Positions 1 through 8,024 of a stretch of 64,000 nucleotides of DNA are shown here, piece after piece. Every line of letters starts with the position of its first letter. The stretch's first letter is position 1. The notes beneath the pieces were generated by a model. The model had not been told where the DNA came from, ran no database searches, and saw only the letters and a program-made list of their open reading frames with translations. The position numbers were made by a program, and so were the translations under genes. This DNA comes from CAYWEM01 sp964457225 (GTDB lineage: Bacteria; Acidobacteriota; Aminicenantia; UBA2199), in NCBI GenBank assembly GCA_964457225.1, contig CAYWEM010000001.1:372001-436000 (forward strand). Direction: 5' to 3'.

Positions 1-481
1 TCAATGCGTAATCAAAGGCCGCATCTCCCCCGCCCAATACGGCAACCCGGCGGCCCGGACCGGCCTGGACCAGGTTGACGTCGCTGAAAACCAGTCCGGC
101 CAGCCGAGGATCGGTGTACCTGGCCGGCAGAGGTCGCGGCCGACTGCCGCTGGCCAGCACCAGCCCGGCGGCGGTCAGGTTTCCGGCGGTGGTGTGCAAA
201 ACCATTGATGTTTTGTCAGATTCCAGTGCGAGAACTTCTGTTTTAAGCCACTCCACTCCGAAAGCCGCGGCTTGCTTCCAGAAAACATCGGCCAGGTCTG
301 TGCCGCTTATCCCCCCGGGGAAGCCGGGATAGTTCTCAACCCAGCGGGCCTGGCGCAGGAGGCCGCCCGGCCTCTCCTTTTCCAGCAGCAAGGGATTGAA
401 ACCCTGGCGCCGCAGCTGGATCGCGGCGGCTATTCCGGCCGGGCCGGCCCCGATTACAGCAATCCGCTTGCTTTCATTCAT
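1..481 (-). CDS. FAD/NAD(P)-dependent oxidoreductase, thioredoxin-reductase-like (C-terminus outside window)
   Basis: The first ~160 residues of a flavoprotein are visible; the gene runs off the left edge. The protein begins MNESKRIAVIGAGPAGIAA, a textbook GxGxxG FAD-binding Rossmann motif. Further on it has a GG-LLRQARWVENYPGFPGG stretch like thioredoxin reductases, and near the edge a second dinucleotide motif (VAVLGGGDAAFDYA) that should bind NAD(P)H. The redox-active cysteine pair of true thioredoxin reductases would lie after the second motif, beyond the edge, so it cannot be checked. The start ATG at 479-481 overlaps the end of the upstream isochorismatase gene by 8 bp, so the two are co-transcribed. 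It could be a ferredoxin/thioredoxin reductase or a general FAD disulfide reductase. Confidence 0.8.
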   Translation of the reverse strand, partial: MNESKRIAVIGAGPAGIAAAIQLRRQGFNPLLLEKERPGGLLRQARWVENYPGFPGGISGTDLADVFWKQAAAFGVEWLKTEVLALESDKTSMVLHTTAGNLTAAGLVLASGSRPRPLPARYTDPRLAGLVFSDVNLVQAGPGRRVAVLGGGDAAFDYAL

Positions 482-1139
482 GGGAGGACAGGGCGGCCAG
501 GATTTCGCCGCTGGCCGGAATGGAGGCAAAACCGTGGGCCAGGTTGATAAGAGTGGCCAGGTGGCTCTTTTCATGGTACGTGGCCGTGGCATCGAGCGGA
601 AAAAAGACTTCGAAACCGCGCATGAAAGCCCCGCGGGCCGTGCTTTCGCAGCAGAGATGGGTGGTCAGGCCGCAGATCACCAGCCGCTGAACCTGCAAGC
701 CATTTAATATTTCTTCCAGCCGGGTGGCCAGAAAAGCATCGTACTGGCTTTTTTTTATCACCTGATGAACGGCAGGCAGGTCCAGTTCCGGCGCCAGGGC
801 ACTGAGGGGATCATCTTCACGAATGGAAGCGCGCCACCAGCGTGACATCATATTGTCGGAGCCTGGCCGGTCCAGGTGCCGGGTGCAGATCAGCGGCAGG
901 CCCTGCCCGGCGAAAGCCGCTGCCAGGGAGCGGATATTGGGCAGAACCGCCGCGGCCGCCGGCACGAAAGCGCGTGATTCCGGGTTCAGAAACCAGTCCT
1001 GCAAGTCGATGAGAAGCAGGGCCGAGTTTTCAGGCCGGAAAGGCCGCGACCTGGACAAGCCGAGCTTTTCCAGCTCGGCCAGGATGGCTTCGCTTTTTTC
1101 CGCCAGGTTTTTCCCGGTAAAATACTCTTCTTTTTTCAT
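474..1139 (-). CDS. Isochorismatase-family cysteine hydrolase
   Basis: A 221-residue protein of the isochorismatase/nicotinamidase superfamily. The family's catalytic triad can be picked out: Asp in ALLLIDLQDWF (about residue 45), Lys in VIKKSQYDAF (about 130), and the nucleophilic Cys in CGLTTHLCCESTARGAF (about 160). The cis-peptide region before the Cys (GLTTHLC) is also as expected. Members hydrolyse isochorismate, nicotinamide, ureidoacrylate or N-carbamoyl compounds; the substrate cannot be told from sequence. A ~45-residue N-terminal extension precedes the core. It overlaps the downstream flavoprotein by 8 bp, forming a two-gene operon read leftward. Confidence 0.85.
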   Translation of the reverse strand: MKKEEYFTGKNLAEKSEAILAELEKLGLSRSRPFRPENSALLLIDLQDWFLNPESRAFVPAAAAVLPNIRSLAAAFAGQGLPLICTRHLDRPGSDNMMSRWWRASIREDDPLSALAPELDLPAVHQVIKKSQYDAFLATRLEEILNGLQVQRLVICGLTTHLCCESTARGAFMRGFEVFFPLDATATYHEKSHLATLINLAHGFASIPASGEILAALSSHE

Positions 1140-1181
1140 GGGTTGTTTGGATAAAAAACAATTTTACCACAACAGCCAATA

Positions 1182-1235
1182 GTACCGAAAAACTAGAAAA
1201 CAATTATCGTATCATTCTTCTCGGTACTTGTTTTC
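1182..1235. repeat. Interlocked inverted repeats upstream of the isochorismatase operon
   Basis: In the 290 bp between hydC and the isochorismatase gene, two perfect inverted repeats interlock. GTACCGA (1182-1188) pairs with TCGGTAC (1221-1227). GAAAACAA (1196-1203) pairs with TTGTTTTC (1228-1235). The order a-b-a'-b' is that of a pseudoknot if transcribed, or of two overlapping operators if read as DNA. No gene is supported in 1140-1429; one 66-codon open frame there has no ribosome site and no recognisable features. Confidence 0.3.
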
Positions 1236-1429
1236 TTCACTTGAATCGTTTAAGGAAATATCGGCACAATTTGCCCATTGAGACCAGCGGAACTTTGCTG
1301 AATGTTTAAACCTTGGCGATTTCCCTGTATGCCAAACCGCAGTTCTCAAAAAATTTGCCGGTTTTTCCCTGCGAAAAGACTCCTGATGACCTGTTCCACG
1401 GTTTAGGGGCATTGCAATGATCTTTTACT

Positions 1430-1984
1430 CTATGTAGAGGCATCCTCGGCTTTGGCCTGCTTGAGATAGCGCTCCAGGATCAGGGGCACCTGGTCGGAGG
1501 TAACGTCGCCGTGGACCTCCTCCCCCACCATGACCACAGGCGCCAGGCCGCAGGTTCCGACGCAGCGGGAAGCCTCAAGAGTAAAGAGACCGTCCTTGCT
1601 GGTTTCTCCGAACCCGATTCCTAACTCCTCCTCGAAACGGGTGACCACCCCCTCGGCCCCCTTGACGTAGCAGGCGGTTCCAATGCAGACCGAGATGCGA
1701 AAACGCCCCACCGGCTGCAAGCGGAAATAGTGGTAGAAGGACGCAACCCCAGAGACCTTGGCGGCGGGTACCTGGAGAAGCTGCGCCACGGCATCGAGCT
1801 GGGGAACTCCCAGGTACCCGAAGTGGCCCTGCACCCGGTGGAGCACCTCAATGAGGTTGCTCTCGGAGCGGGGTCGGGTGCGGCAATCCTCGATGAAGGC
1901 GACGATATCCGGGGTGAGGACCGCAGCGGCCGCGGCGCTCACGGCCGGCCAGTTATCATTGTTTCTGCAGGAGTGATGGCTCAT
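1430..1984 (-). CDS. hydC: NAD-linked [FeFe] hydrogenase, NuoE-like [2Fe-2S] subunit (HydC/HndA type)
   Basis: A 184-residue thioredoxin-fold [2Fe-2S] protein homologous to the 24-kDa NuoE subunit of complex I. The N-terminal helical part carries the family pattern LIEVLHRVQGHFGYLGVP, and the cluster ligands are two in SVCIGTACYVKGAEG and two in ASRCVGTCGLAPVV. In trimeric hydrogenases this subunit relays electrons beside the flavin subunit. Its start ATG overlaps the stop of hydA by 4 bp, so it is the third gene of the operon hydB-hydA-hydC. The ~20 residues before the NuoE core include SHHSCRNN, a His/Cys-containing stretch of unknown role. Confidence 0.9.
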   Translation of the reverse strand: MSHHSCRNNDNWPAVSAAAAAVLTPDIVAFIEDCRTRPRSESNLIEVLHRVQGHFGYLGVPQLDAVAQLLQVPAAKVSGVASFYHYFRLQPVGRFRISVCIGTACYVKGAEGVVTRFEEELGIGFGETSKDGLFTLEASRCVGTCGLAPVVMVGEEVHGDVTSDQVPLILERYLKQAKAEDAST

Positions 1985-3741
1985 CGGACACCTCGCGGCA
2001 ATTTGGGAGTGTAGCTTGTATGCAGCAGGTCATGGGCCTTGTCGCCGCCAGGTTCACCCAGAAAACGCTGGAACAGCTCCTTTACGGCGGGGTTTTCGTG
2101 GGAGCGGCGCAGTTTCTTGGTAGCGTCGATCTGGTAGAGGGCCTGGGCGCGCTGGCGCAGCACCTGATGATCCAGAGCGTGTTCCACCCCGGGTGGATAG
2201 GGCTGGCCGCCGCCGCCGATGCAGCCGCCGGGACAGGCCATGACCTCTATGACGTGGAACTCCTCCTCGCCCCGGGAGACCTTGTCCAGCAGCTTGCGGG
2301 CGTGCCGCAAACTATTGGCCACCCCGACCCGCAGCAGGCGGCCTGCCAGGGCCACATCCACGGTCTTGATCCCACCCACGGCGCGAACCTCCGGGAACTC
2401 GAGCCGTTCGGGCTCCTTGCCCGTGAGCAGGGCGGCCGCTGTGCGCAGGGTGGCCTCCATGACACCGCCGGTAGTGCCGAAGATGTCTCCGGCGCCGCTG
2501 GCCAGGCCCAGGGGTGCGTCGTACTCGCCGTCCGGGAGGGAGACCAGGTCTATGCCCCAGCACTTGATCATCCAGGCCAGTTCACGGGTGGTGAGCACAG
2601 CGTCGGTGGTGGGGGTGCCGTCCGGCAACCGGTGCTCGGGCCGGGCGGCCTCGAATTTCTTGGCGGTGCAGGGCATGACGGCAACCACGAATATCTTCTC
2701 CACCGGCACTTTGACCTGCTGCGCCCAGTAGGTCTTGATCAGGGTGGACATCATGCTCATGGGAGACTTGCAGGTGGAGGCATTGGGGATCAGCTCGGGG
2801 TAGAACTTCTCCAGAAAGGATATCCAACCGGGCGAGCAGGAGGTGATGATGGGCAGCGGACCGCCCTCCTCCAGCCGCCTGATGAGTTCATGGGCCTCCT
2901 CGACAATGGTCAGGTCGGCGCCCAGGTCAGTATCAAAGACCTGGTCGAACCCCAGACGCCTCAGAGCAGTGATCATGCGGCCGGTGACCGGGGTACCCGG
3001 CGGCAAGCCGAAGGCCTCGCCCAACGTCGCCCGGATGGCTGGCGCCGTCTGCACCAACACCACCTTGTCAGGGTCGGCCAGGGCGGCCCAGACCGGCTCG
3101 GTGGCGGGTTTCTCCAGAAAGGCAGCAGTGGGGCAGACGTTGACGCACTGCCCGCACTGGATGCAGACCGAATCGTCCATTTTGGCGCCGTGGGCCGGCG
3201 TGACAACAGTTGTGAAACCCCTCCGGTGCTGGGAAAGATTATAGACACCCTGGACCTCGTCGCAAACCCGGACGCAGCGCCCGCAAAGAATGCACTTGTC
3301 CGGCTCACGCAGCACCGCCACCGACGAGTCGTCGATGGGAAAGTGCTTGCGTTTGCCTTCAAAGAGTCGTTCCCGCACGCCGTGGCGCCAGGCCACCTTC
3401 TGCAGTTCGCAGTTGCCGTCGCGTTCACAGGTCTGGCAGTCCATGGGGTGGTTGTCCAGGATCAGCTCAATGATATCACGCCTTGCCTGGCGTATGACCG
3501 GTGAGTTGGTGTTCACCCTCATCCCGTCCCATACCTTCTGCGAACAGGCCGCCATGTAATAATCCATGCCCTCCACTTCCACGATGCACACCCGGCAGGC
3601 ACCGGCGATGGAGAGGTCGGGGTGGTAACACAACCGCGGAATGTTGATATTGAGTTCCTCGGCAGCAGCCATGATGGTGGTGCCGGCCGGCACCTCCAGT
3701 GGTGTGTCGTCGATCCAGATTGATACTTTCTTCTCGCTCAT
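1981..3741 (-). CDS. hydA: NAD-linked [FeFe] hydrogenase catalytic subunit (HydA/HndD type)
   Basis: This 586-residue catalytic subunit reduces protons or oxidises H2 at the H-cluster. In order it has a [2Fe-2S] plant-type ferredoxin domain (CRVCIVEVEG), a His-Cys cluster segment (HPMDCQTCERDGNCEL), two [4Fe-4S] motifs (CILCGRCVRVC and CIQCGQCVNVCPTAA), then the H-domain with TSCSPGW, MPCTAKKFEA and EVMACPGGCIGGGG. It ends with the small-subunit tail (HENPAVKELFQRFLGEPGG). The usual first motif is TSCCPGW; here one of the paired cysteines is Ser. I chose the ATG at 3739-3741 because GAGGGG lies before it and the longer frame would run back into hydB. Ten bases separate it from hydB. No maturation genes (hydE, hydF, hydG) are in the window. 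Confidence 0.95.
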   Translation of the reverse strand: MSEKKVSIWIDDTPLEVPAGTTIMAAAEELNINIPRLCYHPDLSIAGACRVCIVEVEGMDYYMAACSQKVWDGMRVNTNSPVIRQARRDIIELILDNHPMDCQTCERDGNCELQKVAWRHGVRERLFEGKRKHFPIDDSSVAVLREPDKCILCGRCVRVCDEVQGVYNLSQHRRGFTTVVTPAHGAKMDDSVCIQCGQCVNVCPTAAFLEKPATEPVWAALADPDKVVLVQTAPAIRATLGEAFGLPPGTPVTGRMITALRRLGFDQVFDTDLGADLTIVEEAHELIRRLEEGGPLPIITSCSPGWISFLEKFYPELIPNASTCKSPMSMMSTLIKTYWAQQVKVPVEKIFVVAVMPCTAKKFEAARPEHRLPDGTPTTDAVLTTRELAWMIKCWGIDLVSLPDGEYDAPLGLASGAGDIFGTTGGVMEATLRTAAALLTGKEPERLEFPEVRAVGGIKTVDVALAGRLLRVGVANSLRHARKLLDKVSRGEEEFHVIEVMACPGGCIGGGGQPYPPGVEHALDHQVLRQRAQALYQIDATKKLRRSHENPAVKELFQRFLGEPGGDKAHDLLHTSYTPKLPRGVR

Positions 3742-3751
3742 GGCCGCCCCC

Positions 3752-5920
3752 TCATGTTCTGAGCACCGCGTCGAAGCGGCAGACATCGAAGCACTGCCCG
3801 CACTTGATGCAGCGCGACTGATCGATGACGTGTACCTGCTTGCGCTCTCCCGCTATACAGGCCACCGGACACTTGCGGGCGCACACGGTACAGCCCACGC
3901 AGGCATCGGAGGCGATCTCGTATCGAATCAGAGCAACACAGCGGGTAGCCGGGCAGCGGTGTTCAGCCACGTGGACTTCGTACTCCTCCCGGAAGTATTT
4001 CATGGTTGAAAGCACGGGATTGGGCGCCGCCCGACCCAGGCCGCAAAGTGAGGACCGCTTCACCAGCATGGCCAGCCGGGCGAGACGTTCAACGTCCTCG
4101 GGCCGGGCCTTGCCGGAGGTGATCCGGTCCAGGATCTCCATCATGCGGGTATTGCCCTCGCGGCAGGGGGTACACTTGCCGCAGGACTCATCCTGGGAGA
4201 AGGTCATGAAAAACTTGGCAATGTCCACCATGCAGTCGGAGTCATCCAGAACGATCATGCCGCCCGAACCCATGATGGAGCCCAGTTCACCCAGGGTGTC
4301 GTAATCCACGGGGGTGTCCAGGTACCGCGCCGGGATACACCCGCCCGCCGGGCCGCCGGTCTGGATGGCCTTGAGCCCCCTCTCACCCGCCACGCCGCCG
4401 CCGATGTCATCGACTATTTCCCGCAGCGGCGTCCCCATGGGCACCTCCACCAGGCCGGTATGGCGCACCTTGCCCGCCAAGGCAAAGACCTTGGTGCCGC
4501 CTGAGGACGCGGTGCCCAGGCGGGCGAACCAAAGGCTGCCGAAATTGATGATGGGTGACACATTGGCCAGGGTCTCCACGTTGTTTATGCAGGTGGGAGC
4601 TCCCCACAATCCGACATCTGTCGGGTAGGGCGGGCGGGGACGGGGTTTACCGCGCTCACCCTCGATGGAGCGGATCAGGGCGGTTTCCTCGCCACAGACA
4701 AAGGCGCCGGCGCCAAGCCGGATTTCCAGGTCGAAAGTAAACCCGGAGCCCAGTATATTGGCTCCAAGTATTCCCCACTCCCGGCACTTCCGTATGGCAT
4801 TCTCCAGCCGCCGGATAGCCAGGGGATATTCAGCCCTGACATAGAAGAAACCCTTGACGGCGCCGATAGCATAACCGCCGATGATCATCCCCTCAATGAT
4901 GTTGAAGGGGTCGGACTCCAGCATGGAGCGGTCCATGAAAGCGCCCGGGTCTCCCTCATCGGCATTGCAAATGAGGAAGCGTTCGTCGCAAGGGGTGGTC
5001 CGGGCCTGTTCCCATTTCAATCCCGTGGAGTAGCCGCCACCGCCGCGGCCACGCAGCCTGGCATTTTTGATCTGCTGAATCACCCATTCCGGGTCACCCT
5101 CGGTCAATACCCCGGCCAGTGCCTTGAAGCCGTCAAACAGGATGTACTCGGCAATGTTTTCGGGGTCGATGACGCCATTGTTGCGCATGGCGACCCGGGT
5201 CTGCTTGGAGAAGAAAGGCACATCGGCGTAGAGGGCGAAATAGTCCTGGCCCACCAGGCGTTCCTTTACCTCCAGATCCGGAGCCTGTTGCTGGCGGAGG
5301 ATGCGGGCTCGGATGATGCGTTCGATGTCCTCATCACTGTCAAAGCGGAACAGGGCCCCCCCGGGCCGGATCAGTACATGGCCGTACTTCCCGGCTTCCT
5401 CGGAGCCGCAGGAGCCGAAGCATGAGGCTGTGGCGATTTCGATCCCATCAGTGGCGCCCAGGGCAACGAGCTGCTCCCGGAACCTCCCCACTTTATCCGA
5501 ACCGCAGCGGTTTCCCGAGCAGAAGACGAGCTGAAACTGGGCCGGCGCTGCGCCGCTGCCATCAAGGATCTGCTCCACCACCGGCTCCCCCGCCAGGACA
5601 TGCTGAGTGAAGATGCGGTGCACGCTCTCGCGGTTGACACTCTCGTATTTCACCGGCATGTGCCCCGGGTGGATGACGCCGACAATTGGCTCACGGCTGC
5701 ACCTACCCGTACAACCAACCTGGTGCAACTCGATGTCGGTTCGCCCCGAGGCGACAATGTGTTTCCTGATTTCGCCGGCGACTTCCAAAGCCCCGGCCGC
5801 GTGTTCACAGGTAGCAGACCCTACCTGGATGCGTATCCTGTCGCCTTCACCTGTTTGCGCCAGGGTCTGGCGCGCCAGGGTCAGCAATTCTCCGAAGCTA
5901 TCCTGTACTCCTGGGTTCAT
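3752..5920 (-). CDS. hydB: NAD-linked [FeFe] hydrogenase flavin subunit (HydB/HndC, NuoF-like)
   Basis: A 722-residue diaphorase subunit binding FMN, NAD(H) and several Fe-S clusters; with HydA and HydC it probably couples H2 to NADH and perhaps ferredoxin by electron bifurcation (inference from the family). In order: a thioredoxin-like domain with GSATCEHAAG and GCTGRC (about residues 30-115), a second thioredoxin-like domain with FCSGNRCGSDK and SCFGSCGS (about 130-205), the NuoF core (RGRGGGGYSTGLKWE, CNADEGDPGAFMDR, GAGAFVCGEETALI), the NuoF cluster (SCGKCTPCREG), and a C-terminal 2x[4Fe-4S] ferredoxin (CVGCTVCARKCP, CIKCGQCFDVC). The second thioredoxin domain makes it longer than usual. 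The start at 5918-5920 has GAGGAG upstream; an earlier in-frame ATG adds 20 residues without a good ribosome site. Confidence 0.93.
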   Translation of the reverse strand: MNPGVQDSFGELLTLARQTLAQTGEGDRIRIQVGSATCEHAAGALEVAGEIRKHIVASGRTDIELHQVGCTGRCSREPIVGVIHPGHMPVKYESVNRESVHRIFTQHVLAGEPVVEQILDGSGAAPAQFQLVFCSGNRCGSDKVGRFREQLVALGATDGIEIATASCFGSCGSEEAGKYGHVLIRPGGALFRFDSDEDIERIIRARILRQQQAPDLEVKERLVGQDYFALYADVPFFSKQTRVAMRNNGVIDPENIAEYILFDGFKALAGVLTEGDPEWVIQQIKNARLRGRGGGGYSTGLKWEQARTTPCDERFLICNADEGDPGAFMDRSMLESDPFNIIEGMIIGGYAIGAVKGFFYVRAEYPLAIRRLENAIRKCREWGILGANILGSGFTFDLEIRLGAGAFVCGEETALIRSIEGERGKPRPRPPYPTDVGLWGAPTCINNVETLANVSPIINFGSLWFARLGTASSGGTKVFALAGKVRHTGLVEVPMGTPLREIVDDIGGGVAGERGLKAIQTGGPAGGCIPARYLDTPVDYDTLGELGSIMGSGGMIVLDDSDCMVDIAKFFMTFSQDESCGKCTPCREGNTRMMEILDRITSGKARPEDVERLARLAMLVKRSSLCGLGRAAPNPVLSTMKYFREEYEVHVAEHRCPATRCVALIRYEIASDACVGCTVCARKCPVACIAGERKQVHVIDQSRCIKCGQCFDVCRFDAVLRT

Positions 5921-6505
5921 CAGGTTTATCTCCTCGCCATCATTGTCATCAATCGAGCAACGCAGGTGTTTGGTGTGCAAGAAACATTAAAGACGTCAGG
6001 GTTAAAGGCAATTGAAGGTATCTGCTTTTCTGACAGGAAATTCAATATCAGCCATTTTATGATCATAAGGTACGAAAAAGGTAATGTCAAGGATTGCATG
6101 CTGGAAACAGTGGTGTTTGTGATTTAATTGGCAGTCTGAACCTGAGTTTTTCACCGAAATTCGGCAAAATTCAACTACATATGTTGAAAAATGGTCTGAA
6201 ACAGCCTGTTTTCGGCATCTTCACGGGACAAAAAGATACAAATATCCAGTGCCGCCACTCGGATCAAATCCAGTCAGGTGCAGTTTTTCTTTCTGTATAT
6301 TCTTGATTTCGTGAATCAATCAACTTCGGCGGCAGGCGGAAACCATTGAACATTGAATTTTCGCAGGTCCGGCCGTTTTCTGTTGCCGCTTGCAGCTTTG
6401 ACGCAATATCAGTAATAGCGAATCAGGGCTTTGTTCTGCCCTGCAATATGGAGACGGACCAAGGGCAGGTAGGCAAGTGTTTTGTGAAAGACCGGAGCAG
6501 AGTAT
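5921..6505. other. Intergenic region: leader and promoter of the hydrogenase operon
   Basis: No gene is supported here. The segment is AT-richer than its flanks. It holds the hydB promoter (6062-6090), a leader of about 135 nt between the predicted start of transcription (~6055) and the hydB ATG, and an imperfect dyad GAAACAGCCTGTTTTC at 6198-6213. Short open frames exist on the plus strand, but they lack ribosome sites and run across the promoter. Nothing further is recognised between about 6215 and 6505. Confidence 0.5.
6062..6090 (-). promoter_or_regulatory. Sigma-70-type promoter of hydBAC
   Basis: Read on the minus strand: TTGACA (6085-6090), 17 bp, TATGAT (6062-6067). This is close to consensus with ideal spacing. 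Start of transcription is expected near 6055, about 135 nt before the hydB ATG at 5920. Confidence 0.7.
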
Positions 6506-6871
6506 TTACTTTTCGACCCGTTCGGCTTTCCAGTCAAAAGATCCGCGGCCGCCCATTTCCACCGTACCTTTCATGGCATTACCTTCGATCCTGCCGCGGT
6601 AAGTGACGGTGAATTCATCGCCGTTGGGGGTGCGCCTGGTGCCTGACCAGCTCACTTCATCGCCCTTGACACTGCCCTGGAAAACCTGGTCGCCGCGCTG
6701 GCTGGAGATGGTCACTTCGATTTTTTCACTTTCCTGGACGATGCTCATGTCGGAACTGCGCTCGCCCATGGGTGATTGAGTGGTGATGCGCCACTTTCCG
6801 TTCAGATCAGCAGCGGCAAATACCCCCAGGGTGAAAACCAGTACAAGCAAGGCCAAAAGAATTCGCTTCAT
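6506..6871 (-). CDS. Small exported beta-rich protein, unknown function
   Basis: A 121-residue protein that begins with a clear Sec signal peptide (MKRILLALLVLVFTLGVFAA, likely cut after ADL or just before it). The mature ~100 residues are rich in alternating polar/hydrophobic strands and Gly/Trp (DLNGKWRITTQ, DEVSWSGTRRT, GRGSFDWKAER). The opening 'NGKW' plus a later 'G-F-W' resembles small lipocalin-like or META-like beta-barrel proteins seen in the periplasm, but no family signature is firm. GGAGAA precedes the ATG. It is transcribed alone, divergent from argF. Confidence 0.65.
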   Translation of the reverse strand: MKRILLALLVLVFTLGVFAAADLNGKWRITTQSPMGERSSDMSIVQESEKIEVTISSQRGDQVFQGSVKGDEVSWSGTRRTPNGDEFTVTYRGRIEGNAMKGTVEMGGRGSFDWKAERVEK

Positions 6872-6963
6872 TTTCCGTTCTCCTGCAAATTTGGATTTAT
6901 TCAGATCAATAAAACAAAATCATTACGGGAATCTTGCAATCAACCTACTGAGTCATTTCATTC

Positions 6964-6992
6964 TTGCCTTGTTTTGAGCTTTAGGCTAAAAT
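6964..6992 (+). promoter_or_regulatory. Sigma-70-type promoter of argF
   Basis: TTGCCT (6964-6969), 17 bp, TAAAAT (6987-6992). Transcription should start near 6999, giving a ~24-nt leader that contains AAGGAGG about 7 nt before the argF ATG. Confidence 0.65.
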
Positions 6993-7023
6993 GAAAGCTG
7001 ATTAAATCAAGGAGGATCGTTTC

Positions 7024-8004
7024 ATGGCTTTCAATCTTAAAGGCAGGTCTTTCCTGACTCTTCGGGATTTTTCCCGCGAGGAGATCGATTTCCTGCTGCA
7101 ACTGTCAATCAAGCTCAAACAGGACAAGTACGCCGGTCTGAGGGCCCGTAACCTGGAGGGCAAATCAGTCGCTCTGATCTTTGAAAAACCTTCAACCCGC
7201 ACCCGCTGTGCCTTCGTGGTGGCCTGCGTCGATGAAGGAGCCCATCCCGAATACCTGGGCAAGGACGACATTCAACTGGGAAAAAAAGAATCCGTCAAGG
7301 ACACCGCCCGGGTGCTGGGCCGCATGTTTGACGGCATTCAGTTCCGCGGCTTCAAGCATGAAACCGTCGAAGAACTGGCCAAATGGGCCGGTGTCCCGGT
7401 CTGGAACGGCTTGACCGACAGGTACCACCCGACCCAGATCCTGGCTGACTTCATGACCGTGATCGAGCAGAAGGGAAGCCTGAAAGGCATTTCCCTGGCC
7501 TACGTGGGCGACGGCCGCAACAACGTGGCCAATTCACTGCTGGTAGGATCGGCCAAGATGGGAGTCGATATACGTATCGTAGCCCCCAAGGAGCTCTTCC
7601 CCGATCCGCAGCTGGTCAAGGATTGTCACTCTTTCGCCGATAACGGCCGGGCCGAGATCACAGTCACCGCCGATGTGGCCGAGGGCGTCAAGGGTGCGGA
7701 TGTAATCTACACCGATGTCTGGGCCTCGATGGGCGAAGAAGACAAGATCGCCGAGCGCATCAAATTGCTCAAACCCTACCAGATCAATCGCTCCATGTTC
7801 GACAAGACCGGGAAAAGCGACACCACCTTCCTGCACTGCCTGCCTGCTTTCCACGACCAAGAAACCACCCTGGGCCGCCAGTTCCCCGATATCTGCGAAG
7901 TGAGCGACGAGATCTTTGAAAGCCGCCATTCCAAGGTCTTTGACCAGGCCGAAAACCGGGTTCACACCATCAAAGCGGTCATGGTCGCCACCATAGGCAA
8001 GTAA
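7024..8004 (+). CDS. argF: Ornithine carbamoyltransferase
   Basis: A 326-residue transcarbamoylase that joins carbamoyl phosphate and ornithine to give citrulline, a step of arginine synthesis (or, in reverse, of arginine fermentation). The carbamoyl phosphate loop EKPSTRTRCAF is near residue 55, the DRYHPTQILADF motif near 138, and the ornithine-binding/catalytic HCLPAFHDQE near 273. Length matches the family. AAGGAGG sits 7 nt before the ATG. No other arginine gene is in the window, so anabolic or catabolic use cannot be settled. The next gene, manC, begins 20 bp after the stop, so the two may share a message. Confidence 0.95.
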   Translation: MAFNLKGRSFLTLRDFSREEIDFLLQLSIKLKQDKYAGLRARNLEGKSVALIFEKPSTRTRCAFVVACVDEGAHPEYLGKDDIQLGKKESVKDTARVLGRMFDGIQFRGFKHETVEELAKWAGVPVWNGLTDRYHPTQILADFMTVIEQKGSLKGISLAYVGDGRNNVANSLLVGSAKMGVDIRIVAPKELFPDPQLVKDCHSFADNGRAEITVTADVAEGVKGADVIYTDVWASMGEEDKIAERIKLLKPYQINRSMFDKTGKSDTTFLHCLPAFHDQETTLGRQFPDICEVSDEIFESRHSKVFDQAENRVHTIKAVMVATIGK

Positions 8005-8024
8005 GAGCCTGCGGTCTATCATCC

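Noticed and set aside
1212..1412. 66-codon frame between hydC and the isochorismatase gene
   Set aside because: No ribosome site, no homology-like features, lies between a gene end and an inverted repeat.
2020..3504. 494-codon plus-strand frame over hydA
   Set aside because: Antisense shadow of the hydrogenase gene; low-complexity composition and no family features.
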